NCBI GenBank assembly: GCA_937967425.1
Contig: CALBST010000128.1
Location: forward strand, 1 to 9,081
Length of the DNA: 9,081 bases
Source of the DNA: an uncultured Caulobacteraceae bacterium
Lineage (GTDB): Bacteria > Pseudomonadota > Alphaproteobacteria > Caulobacterales > TH1-2
Direction of reading: 5' to 3'
The notes under the pieces were generated by a model, which was not told where the DNA came from, ran no database searches, and was given only the letters and a program-made list of their open reading frames with translations. How positions within the stretch are numbered: position 1 is the stretch's first letter; every line of letters begins with the position of its first letter. Position numbers and translations under genes: made by a program. Positions 1 through 5,641 of the stretch are shown here, piece after piece.

Positions 1-492
1 CCGCGCCACCCCGAACGCGGCGAGGATGTCTCTCACCTTGCGGGCGGCGCGCCGATGCGCTCGCGCGGCGGGTCGTCGGCGAATGTCCCCGTCTATGTCG
101 CCGATACGATGGGCGAGCTTGGGACGCTCTATGATCTCGCGCCCGTATCGCTGGTGGCGGGGAGCCTGATGCCGACGTTGAAGGGGCACAATCCGATTGA
201 GCCTGCCAAGCTCGGGTCGGCGATTTTGACCGGCCCCTACGTCGAGAGCTTCCAGGATTTGTTCGAGGAGATGTTCGCCGCCGGCGGTGCGGTGCGCGTC
301 GAGGACGCTGAAAGCCTCGCGGCTGAGATCGCGCGCTTGTGGCGCGACGAGGCGGCGCGCGCCAAGCAACTTGAAGCCGCGCGCAGCGTAACCGCGCAAG
401 GCGCTGATGCATTTGAACGAACCCTCGATGCCGTGAGCGCTCTCATCCCCAACTCTTCAACACGGCAGAGCCCCGCCAATGCGCCCGCCTGA
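1..492 (+). CDS. waaA: 3-deoxy-D-manno-octulosonic acid (Kdo) transferase, C-terminal part (5' end outside window)
   Basis: WaaA transfers Kdo from CMP-Kdo onto the lipid A precursor at the cytoplasmic face of the inner membrane. The reading frame is open from base 1 and ends at TGA 490-492, giving the last 163 residues; family members are usually about 420-440, so the N-terminal acceptor domain is missing because of the window edge. Seen directly: PRHPERG at the very start, VPVYVADTMGELGTLY, then GSLMPTLKGHNPIEPAKLG followed by SAILTGP, all hallmarks of the GT-B donor-binding domain of Kdo transferases. The ATG at 55 is internal, not a start, since conserved family sequence lies upstream of it. 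The stop overlaps the lpxK start by 14 bp, so the two are probably translationally coupled. Mono- or bifunctionality cannot be judged from this half. Confidence 0.95.
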   Translation, partial: PRHPERGEDVSHLAGGAPMRSRGGSSANVPVYVADTMGELGTLYDLAPVSLVAGSLMPTLKGHNPIEPAKLGSAILTGPYVESFQDLFEEMFAAGGAVRVEDAESLAAEIARLWRDEAARAKQLEAARSVTAQGADAFERTLDAVSALIPNSSTRQSPANAPA

Positions 493-1489
493 GTTCTGGA
501 AGGCCGAGGTTGGCGGGCGCGATTCAGCGCTGGCGCTGCGCGCGTTGCTGACGCCGGTCTCGTGGATTTATGCGGCGGTGGCGGCGCATCGCTTTCGCAC
601 CACCGTTTCGCGCCATGCGCAGGCGCCGGTTATTTGCATCGGCAATCTAACTGTTGGCGGCGCCGGCAAGACGCCGATCAGCCGCGCCATTCGCGCCAAG
701 CTTGGGCCGCACGCGCATACGCTGTCGCGCGGCTATGGCGGGCGCGCCATCGGACCGCTGCGGGTGACGCCGGACATGGAAGCGTCCGAAGTCGGCGACG
801 AGCCCTTGCTGCACGCGCGCGATGGCGCCGCCTGGGTTTCGCGCGATCGCTACGCCGGCGCACAAGCAGCCGTGCAAGCAGGCGCGCATGTGATCATCAT
901 GGATGACGGCTTTCAGAATCCCTCGCTCGCCAAGGACCTTAGCATCGTCGCCGTCGATCCCGCTTATGGTATCGGCAACGGGCAAGTGTTTCCGGCGGGG
1001 CCGTTGCGCGAGCGCTTGCGCGATGGACTCGCACGCGCGGACGCCATCGTGATGCTGCACAATACCTGGAGCGAGGAAACGCCCGAGCACCCAGATTGGC
1101 TGCGTGGCTTCACCAAGCCGGTGCTGCAGGCCTCGGTCTCGCCGATCGGCGAGGCGCCGGCTGGGCCATTGGTGGCGTTCGCCGGCTTGGCGCGGCCTGA
1201 GAAGTTCTTCGATACGCTTGAAGCCGTCGGCGCCGACCTTCAGGAGACGGTGCCTTATTCGGATCACCACCCCTATTCCGAGGGTGACCTCGCCTGGCTT
1301 GCGCAGTTGGCCGAGGAACGCGGCGCCCAGCTCATCACCACCGAGAAGGATGCGGCGCGGCTTTCGCCCGAATGGCGGGCGCGGGTGGCGGTGTTGCCGG
1401 TGGCGGCGCGATTTGCCGACGAAGCAGCGCTCGACGCCTTGCTTGCGCCGATCCTTTCGCGGATTACAGCGGCGCATGGCGAAGCCTAA
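479..1489 (+). CDS. lpxK: Tetraacyldisaccharide 4'-kinase
   Basis: LpxK uses ATP to phosphorylate the 4' position of the tetraacyl disaccharide, making lipid IVA, at the inner membrane. The 336-residue length is normal for the family. Seen directly: a hydrophobic N-terminal segment at about 17-37 that would anchor the enzyme, the P-loop GNLTVGGAGKTP at 55-66, LSRGYGG at 82-88, VGDEP at 105-109, the Walker B-like DDGFQ at 142-146, FPAGPLRE near 171-178, AFAGLARPEKFF at 233-244, SDHHPY at 261-266 and TTEKDAARL at 287-295. All expected kinase motifs are present, so it should be active. The ATG lies inside the end of waaA with only a weak purine-rich CAGAG upstream, which fits coupling to waaA translation. 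Its own end overlaps the next gene by 14 bp. Confidence 0.97.
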   Translation: MRPPEFWKAEVGGRDSALALRALLTPVSWIYAAVAAHRFRTTVSRHAQAPVICIGNLTVGGAGKTPISRAIRAKLGPHAHTLSRGYGGRAIGPLRVTPDMEASEVGDEPLLHARDGAAWVSRDRYAGAQAAVQAGAHVIIMDDGFQNPSLAKDLSIVAVDPAYGIGNGQVFPAGPLRERLRDGLARADAIVMLHNTWSEETPEHPDWLRGFTKPVLQASVSPIGEAPAGPLVAFAGLARPEKFFDTLEAVGADLQETVPYSDHHPYSEGDLAWLAQLAEERGAQLITTEKDAARLSPEWRARVAVLPVAARFADEAALDALLAPILSRITAAHGEA

Positions 1490-2390
1490 ACCGCTCAATC
1501 TCGGCTTTCAGCTCGAAGCGCTGGCGTGGAACGCCTATGTCGGCGCGCTTGGCGCGCTTGGGCTGGAGCGCGCCTCACGCTGGGGCGGCGCCATCGTGCC
1601 GGCGATCGCGCCGATCAACAGCGCCTGGAAGACAGCGATCCGCAACATCCGCATGTCGTTCCCGAATGAGAGCGATGCGTTTCACAACGAGGTCCGAAAG
1701 GAATCCTTCGTCGAGCTTGGGCGGATGACGGGCGAGTTTCCGCACATGCCGAAGTTCCTCGATCTTTACAATCAAGGCGTGGTCGAATTTCGCGGCAAGG
1801 AAATCATCGAGGCGACACGCGGCAAGGGCGCGGTGTTCATCGGCGGTCACTTTTCGAATTGGGAGATCACCTCGCTCTGCCTGGCGCAGGTCGATCCGGA
1901 TTCGCACTTCACCTACCGGCCGGCGAACAATCCGATCATCGATAAGTATATCGTCGATACGCGCGCACAGTTTGGGCTGACATTGCAGGCCGCGAAGGGA
2001 CGCGAAGGCGGCATGGGGCTGCTGCGGTCGCTGAAACGTGGCCGTTCGGTCGCGCTGATGAACGACCAGAAGTACAATGCCGGCCTCGCCGTGCCGTTCT
2101 TCGGGCACAAGTGCATGACTGCCGACGGACCGACGCGGCTGGCGCTGAAGTTCGGCGTGCCGCTGATCCCGATTACAGGGCGGCGCATCGAGGGTTCGCG
2201 GTTTGTGGCGACGGCTTACCCGGCGATCGAACTGGATTATTCGAAGCCCGATGACGAGCAGACCGTGTTCGACGGGGTGACGCGGGTGAACCAGTTCATG
2301 GAAGCGCGGGTGCGCGAGGCGCCGGGGCAATGGTTTTGGTCGCACCGGCGCTGGCCGAAAAGCGCCTGGGTCGAGGCAGGCGTGATGTGA
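1476..2390 (+). CDS. LpxL/LpxM-type (HtrB family) lipid A acyltransferase
   Basis: 304 residues, the usual size of lipid A late acyltransferases, which add secondary acyl chains from acyl-ACP to Kdo-lipid A at the inner membrane. Seen directly: GGHFSNWE at 123-130 supplies the HX4E catalytic pair (H125, E130); MNDQ at 195-198 followed by VPFFG matches the second conserved block; PTRLALKFGVPLIPI at 219-233 is the substrate-binding block; QWFWSHRRW at 285-293 is the typical C-terminal motif. The start ATG at 1476 is chosen because upstream in-frame sequence overlaps lpxK and does not resemble the family. The 14-bp overlap with lpxK implies coupling. Chain-length specificity and position (LpxL or LpxM role) cannot be told from sequence, so no symbol is given. 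Its stop codon overlaps the GTG start of the next gene. Confidence 0.92.
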   Translation: MAKPKPLNLGFQLEALAWNAYVGALGALGLERASRWGGAIVPAIAPINSAWKTAIRNIRMSFPNESDAFHNEVRKESFVELGRMTGEFPHMPKFLDLYNQGVVEFRGKEIIEATRGKGAVFIGGHFSNWEITSLCLAQVDPDSHFTYRPANNPIIDKYIVDTRAQFGLTLQAAKGREGGMGLLRSLKRGRSVALMNDQKYNAGLAVPFFGHKCMTADGPTRLALKFGVPLIPITGRRIEGSRFVATAYPAIELDYSKPDDEQTVFDGVTRVNQFMEARVREAPGQWFWSHRRWPKSAWVEAGVM

Positions 2391-2836
2391 AACTCATCCC
2401 GTATCACCGCTTCGAGATCACCTCGGCGCTGCCGCAGATAGAAGCGTTGCACGCAATCGCGTCGCGGATCGAGGAGCGCAAATGGTTCCGCATCACAGCC
2501 ATGAGCGCAGCCAATGACGAGCGCTTCTCGGGTACGGTGGCGGACAACAAGTTCAGCATCTCGCGGATCATGGGGTATCGCAATTCGTTTGCGCCGGTGA
2601 TCGAGGGGGAGATCAGCGAAGGCGGCCGCTTTTCGCGCATTCAGATCACGATGCGGCCGTCGATCTCCGTGGCAATTTTTCTGGGATTCATCTGTCTCAT
2701 CTTTTTGCCGATCTTCATGGTGATGGCGCCAGTGGTTCTCGTGGCGGTGTTTGTGTACGCGATGGTGATGCTCGGTTTCTGGGTTGAGGCGAACAAGATC
2801 GAACAGACGTTGCGGCGCATCTTCAAGGCTATGTGA
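2387..2836 (+). CDS. Uncharacterised small membrane protein with two C-terminal transmembrane helices
   Basis: 149 residues starting at GTG 2387, which shares the GTGA of the acyltransferase stop (4-bp overlap). AGG at 2378-2380 and GAGG at 2373-2376 sit at plausible ribosome-binding distance. A longer frame starting at ATG 2330 would run deep into the acyltransferase gene and is not preferred. The N-terminal 90 residues are soluble and mixed; they contain RNSFAPVIEGEI at about 65-76 and IQITMRP at 85-91, a pattern I recognise loosely from other unnamed bacterial membrane proteins but cannot attach to a named family. Two strongly hydrophobic stretches follow at about 93-111 and 113-132, then a short basic tail. 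Its position as the last tightly coupled gene of the lipid A operon suggests an envelope role; that is inference only. Confidence 0.85.
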   Translation: MKLIPYHRFEITSALPQIEALHAIASRIEERKWFRITAMSAANDERFSGTVADNKFSISRIMGYRNSFAPVIEGEISEGGRFSRIQITMRPSISVAIFLGFICLIFLPIFMVMAPVVLVAVFVYAMVMLGFWVEANKIEQTLRRIFKAM

Positions 2837-2877
2837 GCGGGGTTTCGCCGCGGAGCATCGCGCGCTAGGAGTGGCCG

Positions 2878-2884
2878 CGGAGGA
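2878..2884 (+). promoter_or_regulatory. Shine-Dalgarno site of the cupin lipoprotein gene
   Basis: CGGAGGA ends 7 bases before the ATG at 2892. It is the best ribosome-binding match on the plus strand of this window and fixes that start. The same eight bases CCGCGGAG occur twice in the 55-bp gap (2848-2855 and 2875-2882); only the second is correctly spaced from a start codon. Confidence 0.75.
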
Positions 2885-2891
2885 TTAGGGC

Positions 2892-3401
2892 ATGTGGCGT
2901 GCAGTGTTGGCGGCTTCACTCTTGGCGGGGTGCGCGACGATAGATCGAGCGGCTCAAACCGTTGGGTTGAGCGATGGGCGCCCGCCTCCGCCGGATACAG
3001 CACTCGAAGCGATCATGTCGGCGAGCCCGCGCACGTGCCCAAACGGACGCACGCTTCAGGGCGCCCATCATGAAGCCTTTGGCCCACAGCATGGCGTGAC
3101 CGCGGCCGATATCGCGCTCGTCCCGGTGGCGAGTGATCCGACACGTGCGGTGCGGTTGCGGCGGCTGGTGATTGAACCAGGCGGCGTAATTGCGTGGCAC
3201 ACGCATGAGGCGACGCAAGGCATGGCGATGATCGTCTCCGGCCAGGCGACCGAGATCCGCAACACCTGCATGGACCCGATCGTCTATCTCGCCGGCGATG
3301 TTGCGATCGAGGATGCGGGCACGGCGCATGGCTGGCGCAATGACGGCGATGTGCCCGCTGTGGTGCTTGTCGCGCACTTCGTGGCGCGGCCGGCCACCTA
3401 G
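2892..3401 (+). CDS. Cupin-domain lipoprotein, function unknown
   Basis: 169 residues. The N-terminus is a short lipoprotein signal, with lipobox L11-A12-G13-C14, so the mature protein is probably lipidated at C14 and faces the periplasm. The C-terminal half is a single small cupin: motif 1 is seen as PGGVIAWHTH (96-105, H103 and H105) leading to GMAMIVSG, and motif 2 as GDVAIEDAGTAHGWRNDGD (135-153, H146), with the usual proline of motif 2 replaced. Three histidines are therefore available to hold a metal; the glutamate E106 directly follows the HTH, so its role as a ligand is uncertain. Two further cysteines (C49, C126) could pair in the periplasm. The substrate is unknown: cupins include dioxygenases, isomerases and simple binding proteins. 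The gene begins 55 bp after the membrane protein gene and may be read through from it. Its stop overlaps that of the convergent M23 gene. Confidence 0.85.
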   Translation: MWRAVLAASLLAGCATIDRAAQTVGLSDGRPPPPDTALEAIMSASPRTCPNGRTLQGAHHEAFGPQHGVTAADIALVPVASDPTRAVRLRRLVIEPGGVIAWHTHEATQGMAMIVSGQATEIRNTCMDPIVYLAGDVAIEDAGTAHGWRNDGDVPAVVLVAHFVARPAT

Positions 3402-4354
3402 TTCGCGGCGAGCAATTCCGCCCGCGCTTGCGCTAATCCCTCGATGGCGATGCTCGGATCAAGCTGCTGGGTGTTGCGGAGCTTCATGCGCCAGCAGAGG
3501 TGAGGCCCGGTGGCGCGGCCGCTTGAGCCAACGGCGCCGATGACTTGGCCCTGTTCGAGTCGGTCGCCGACGCGCACATCGACGCGGCTCATGTGCAGGT
3601 ACATGGTGATGAGGCCTTGGCCGTGATCGATGAACACCAGGCCACCCTCGTAATGCATGTCGGCTTCAGCGAGCGTGACGATGCCAGCGGCGGGCGCGCG
3701 GATCGGCGTGCCGGTGGGCACGGCGATGTCGTAGCCGAAGTGCGGCGTTGATGGCGTGCCGTTGAGAATGCGTTGATTGCCCCAGCGGCCCGTGACCGTG
3801 CCGCCTTCCACTGGGCGAATAAAGCCGTCGAGGAACCCCTCGATATTGGCGTTACTCTGGAAGGCCGTCTGCTTCAGCGCACTTTCGCGTTGGATGCGCG
3901 CAAGCACGGCGGGATCGGTGGGTGTAACGGTTTGCGGCGGCAAGCCGTTGATGCGCTGAATGTCGAACTCGCGTGGCGCGATGTCATAGCTTTCGCGGAC
4001 AACAGCGTTGTGCATGCTGGCGCTAACCTCGGCGCGCGCGCCGTGCTCGCGCGTAAAGCCGAGAACAATCCAACCTTGCGCATCGGCGGCGCCGACGCGG
4101 GCGCCATCGAGACTGACAATAGCGCCGGGCATGGTGCGGCAAAGCGCGATACCGCCCTGCGTGAATGCGCCGGCGCAGCGGAGCGATGGTTCTGTTGGCG
4201 CCGGCGGTTCCGGACTCTGCCAATCGACCGGCGTCACCGACTCGGCGGCTGGCGTCTCTACGGCAGGCGCCGATGCTCCGGGTTGCGCGGGCGCCTCGGC
4301 CGCGGCGCACGCCGCGAGAAGCACAGCGATGAATGCGCTCACGAACAGTCTCAC
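3398..4354 (-). CDS. M23-family (LytM/peptidoglycan endopeptidase-type) lipoprotein with altered HxH motif
   Basis: 318 residues from GTG 4354-4352, chosen because GGAG at 4366-4363 lies 8 bases upstream, the GTG shares GTGA with the DUF2093 stop, and a clean signal then follows. Upstream in-frame codons to 4438 merely overlap DUF2093. The signal has lipobox L13-A14-A15-C16, so the product is probably an anchored lipoprotein. An Ala/Pro-rich linker (17-57) and a middle domain of unknown type precede the M23 domain at about 180-305. Seen: HFGYD at 205-209 (first zinc ligand pair H205/D209), MYLHMS with H254, and GSSGRATGPHLCW at 276-288. In classical M23 enzymes the last motif is HxH, whose second histidine binds zinc; here residue 287 is Cys (codon TGC). 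It may be an active Cys-ligated enzyme or a degenerate LytM factor that regulates other hydrolases. Acts on or near peptidoglycan in the periplasm (family inference). Confidence 0.9.
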   Translation of the reverse strand: MRLFVSAFIAVLLAACAAAEAPAQPGASAPAVETPAAESVTPVDWQSPEPPAPTEPSLRCAGAFTQGGIALCRTMPGAIVSLDGARVGAADAQGWIVLGFTREHGARAEVSASMHNAVVRESYDIAPREFDIQRINGLPPQTVTPTDPAVLARIQRESALKQTAFQSNANIEGFLDGFIRPVEGGTVTGRWGNQRILNGTPSTPHFGYDIAVPTGTPIRAPAAGIVTLAEADMHYEGGLVFIDHGQGLITMYLHMSRVDVRVGDRLEQGQVIGAVGSSGRATGPHLCWRMKLRNTQQLDPSIAIEGLAQARAELLAAN

Positions 4355-4572
4355 GACTTCTTCTCCGCATGAACCTGCTTCCAGCGCGCCGTGGCTTCGG
4401 CGGGCCCGCGATATGCCTCTTGCAGATCGACGCTCCAATAGCGCAGCGCGTCGAGCGTGATCGGCTCCCCGGTTACCGCGCAGCGGACGTGCGTGCCCTG
4501 GCGCAGGATGGTGATTTCGTTATCGCCATAATGGACCTTGGCTTCCGGCCCGCCGGGATCGTGCTTGTTCAT
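4351..4572 (-). CDS. DUF2093 domain-containing protein
   Basis: 73 residues, the size typical of DUF2093 proteins. Seen directly: AKVHYGDNEITILRQG at 11-26, VRCAVTGEPITLDALRYWSV at 29-48 and QEAYRG at 51-56, which I recognise as the core of this small family of unknown function found mainly in alphaproteobacteria. It has no signal peptide or membrane helix and so is probably cytoplasmic. The single cysteine C31 in RCAVTG and the aromatic RYWSVD are the obvious conserved-looking positions. The Shine-Dalgarno match upstream is poor. Its stop TGA shares bases with the GTG start of the M23 gene, so the two form a coupled pair. No biochemical role is claimed. Confidence 0.88.
   Translation of the reverse strand: MNKHDPGGPEAKVHYGDNEITILRQGTHVRCAVTGEPITLDALRYWSVDLQEAYRGPAEATARWKQVHAEKKS
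4363..4366 (-). promoter_or_regulatory. Shine-Dalgarno site deciding the M23 gene start
   Basis: Read on the minus strand, GGAG (within GGAGAAG) is separated by 8 bases from GTG 4354-4352. It lies inside the DUF2093 coding sequence and supports the GTG rather than the in-frame ATG at 4438. Confidence 0.6.
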
Positions 4573-4579
4573 CTGAGTC

Positions 4580-4607
4580 TTTTAGCCCCTGGGGGCCGGG
4601 TGGCCAA
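4580..4607 (-). promoter_or_regulatory. Weak candidate promoter for the DUF2093-M23 pair
   Basis: On the minus strand, TTGGCC (4607-4602) and CTAAAA (4585-4580) are separated by 16 bases, a loose -35/-10 arrangement. A transcript from here would start at or within a few bases of the ATG at 4572, making it leaderless or nearly so, which would agree with the absence of a good ribosome-binding site. Both boxes are imperfect and such matches occur by chance. Confidence 0.22.
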
Positions 4608-4658
4608 CCGCTTGAAACCTGGGGAATCCGAGGATTGGCGGCCGCGCTCCAGCGCCGT

Positions 4659-4692
4659 CCCGCATTGGGCTAACCCCACGACGAAGTGCGGG
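4659..4692 (-). repeat. Two-part hairpin just downstream of the TPR gene stop
   Basis: The arms CCCGCA (4659-4664) and TGCGGG (4687-4692) are perfect inverses. Between them lies a second inverted pair TGGG (4666-4669) and CCCA (4675-4678) with a 5-base loop. The structure begins 2 bases after the TPR stop codon when read on the minus strand. There is no run of T after it on either strand, so it is not a standard intrinsic terminator; it could stabilise the 3' end of the TPR message. In DNA this GC-rich, chance is a real alternative. Confidence 0.4.
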
Positions 4693-4694
4693 CA

Positions 4695-5456
4695 TCACGG
4701 TTTGTGGGCGGCGCGGGCGGCCAGGATTTGGACGCGGCGCGCCTGGTATTCGGCGCGATCGGGGGCGCGGGCGAGCGCGGCGTCGATATCGGCGAGCGCT
4801 TCGTCAAAACGGCTGAGCCGGGCCAGCACGTAGGCGCGCGCGGCGCGGATAGCGATCTGCTTGGGTGCGAGTTTCAGCGCCACATCAAACGCCTCGATCG
4901 CCTCGCGCCAAAGTTCGAGACGCGCGAAAGCGGCGCCGCGATGGTAGTGCGCGTCCGGGTTATTCGGATCGATGCCGCAAGCGCGCGCGGCGGCTGTCAG
5001 CGCATCCTCGGTGCGCTGGAGCGCGAGCAGTGACGCGGCGCGGCGGGCGTGAACATCGGCGCGGTGTTCGTAAGTCTGATCGAAGGCCGACAACGCGGCT
5101 TCGTGCTGTCGCAGCGCTTGAAGCGCCACACCCTGCATCAGCAAAGCCTCGGGATCGCCGGGGCGGAGCTTCAAGAAGGCGGCGCAGGCTTCGATTGTTT
5201 CGGCGTGGCGCGCGAGCGTTGATAGGATGACGGCGCGGTTGAAGGCGATTTCGGCGTCGTATGGCGAGGCTTGGTGTGCGCGCTCGAAGTAGATGGCCGC
5301 GCCGGGAAGATCACCCTTGGCGTGATGAATGCCGGCCATGACGTGAAGCGCGTCGGGATCTGCGGGCGCGCGCTCCAAAATGGCGGACACCCTCGCTTCC
5401 GCGCCGGCGAGATCGCCACGCTGCATGAGTTCGAAGGCTTCGGTGATAGCGCTCAT
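4695..5456 (-). CDS. Tetratricopeptide repeat (TPR) protein
   Basis: 253 residues made almost wholly of TPR units. About seven can be laid out: roughly 1-32, 33-66, 67-100, 101-132, 133-166, 167-200 and 201-234, each with the expected small residues in helix A, an A/F in helix B and a P at the turn (for example ERAPADPDALHVMAGIHHAK and GIDPNNPDAHYHRGAAF). The fifth unit seems shorter. No signal peptide, membrane segment or catalytic domain is visible, so this is probably a cytoplasmic scaffold or adaptor; its partner cannot be inferred. The start ATG 5456 has no strong ribosome-binding site. The gene is divergent from sulP and lies 122 bp upstream of the DUF2093 gene on the same strand, so it could share a transcript with it, though the hairpin in that gap argues mildly against this. 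Confidence 0.88.
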   Translation of the reverse strand: MSAITEAFELMQRGDLAGAEARVSAILERAPADPDALHVMAGIHHAKGDLPGAAIYFERAHQASPYDAEIAFNRAVILSTLARHAETIEACAAFLKLRPGDPEALLMQGVALQALRQHEAALSAFDQTYEHRADVHARRAASLLALQRTEDALTAAARACGIDPNNPDAHYHRGAAFARLELWREAIEAFDVALKLAPKQIAIRAARAYVLARLSRFDEALADIDAALARAPDRAEYQARRVQILAARAAHKP

Positions 5457-5495
5457 CGTGGTGCGCTTTTTGCCATCGTCGGCGCCGGGTGCAAG

Positions 5496-5641
5496 TGGCG
5501 GCTGTTCATGCCTCGCTGCTGCGGCGCGTTACCGCTTTGCGCCGCGGGCCGGTTCGCGCGATCCTCGCGACCGACTCAGATGACAAGCCAAGCTGGAAAT
5601 TCATCCCAACGCGCGCCCTCGCGCGATTGGCGGCTGTTCAT
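5496..5641 (+). repeat. Exact 14-bp direct repeat spanning the sulP start
   Basis: TGGCGGCTGTTCAT occurs at 5496-5509 and again at 5628-5641, 132 bp apart. The copies are in the same frame: the second encodes WRLFI within SulP, and the first would encode WRLFM upstream of the chosen start. Similarity beyond the 14 bases is slight. Confidence 0.6.
5519..5547. repeat. Inverted repeat in the TPR/sulP divergent gap
   Basis: GCGGCGC (5521-5527) and GCGCCGC (5539-5545) are perfect inverses with an 11-base loop; an outer G-T wobble and a C-G pair extend the stem to nine pairs (5519-5547). A smaller hairpin, CGCGA TCC TCGCG, follows at 5557-5569. Both lie between the two divergent genes and would form in the sulP leader. 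They could be operator or mRNA structures, but short GC-only palindromes are common in such DNA. Confidence 0.4.

Noticed and set aside
1104..1475. N-terminal extension of the acyltransferase into lpxK
   Set aside because: Arg/Ser/Pro-rich out-of-frame translation of lpxK; family proteins start near 1476.
647..1498. Minus-strand open frame opposite lpxK
   Set aside because: Antisense shadow of a gene with all family motifs; Arg/His-rich translation, no recognisable domain.
1575..2345. Minus-strand open frame opposite the acyltransferase gene
   Set aside because: Shadow of a recognised gene, with Arg/His-rich composition typical of reverse-strand translation.
3773..4372. Plus-strand open frame opposite the M23 gene
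   Set aside because: Low-complexity Arg/Ala/Gly translation antisense to a gene with a lipobox and M23 motifs.
4586..4600. GC-rich inverted bases (GCCC/GGGC) as a terminator in the DUF2093 upstream gap
   Set aside because: Only four pairs, and no T-tract after the stem on either strand.
5271..5579. N-terminal extension of SulP by about 100 codons
   Set aside because: It would run inside the divergent TPR gene, and homologues begin near WRLFIPKS; retained only as a caveat about the start.
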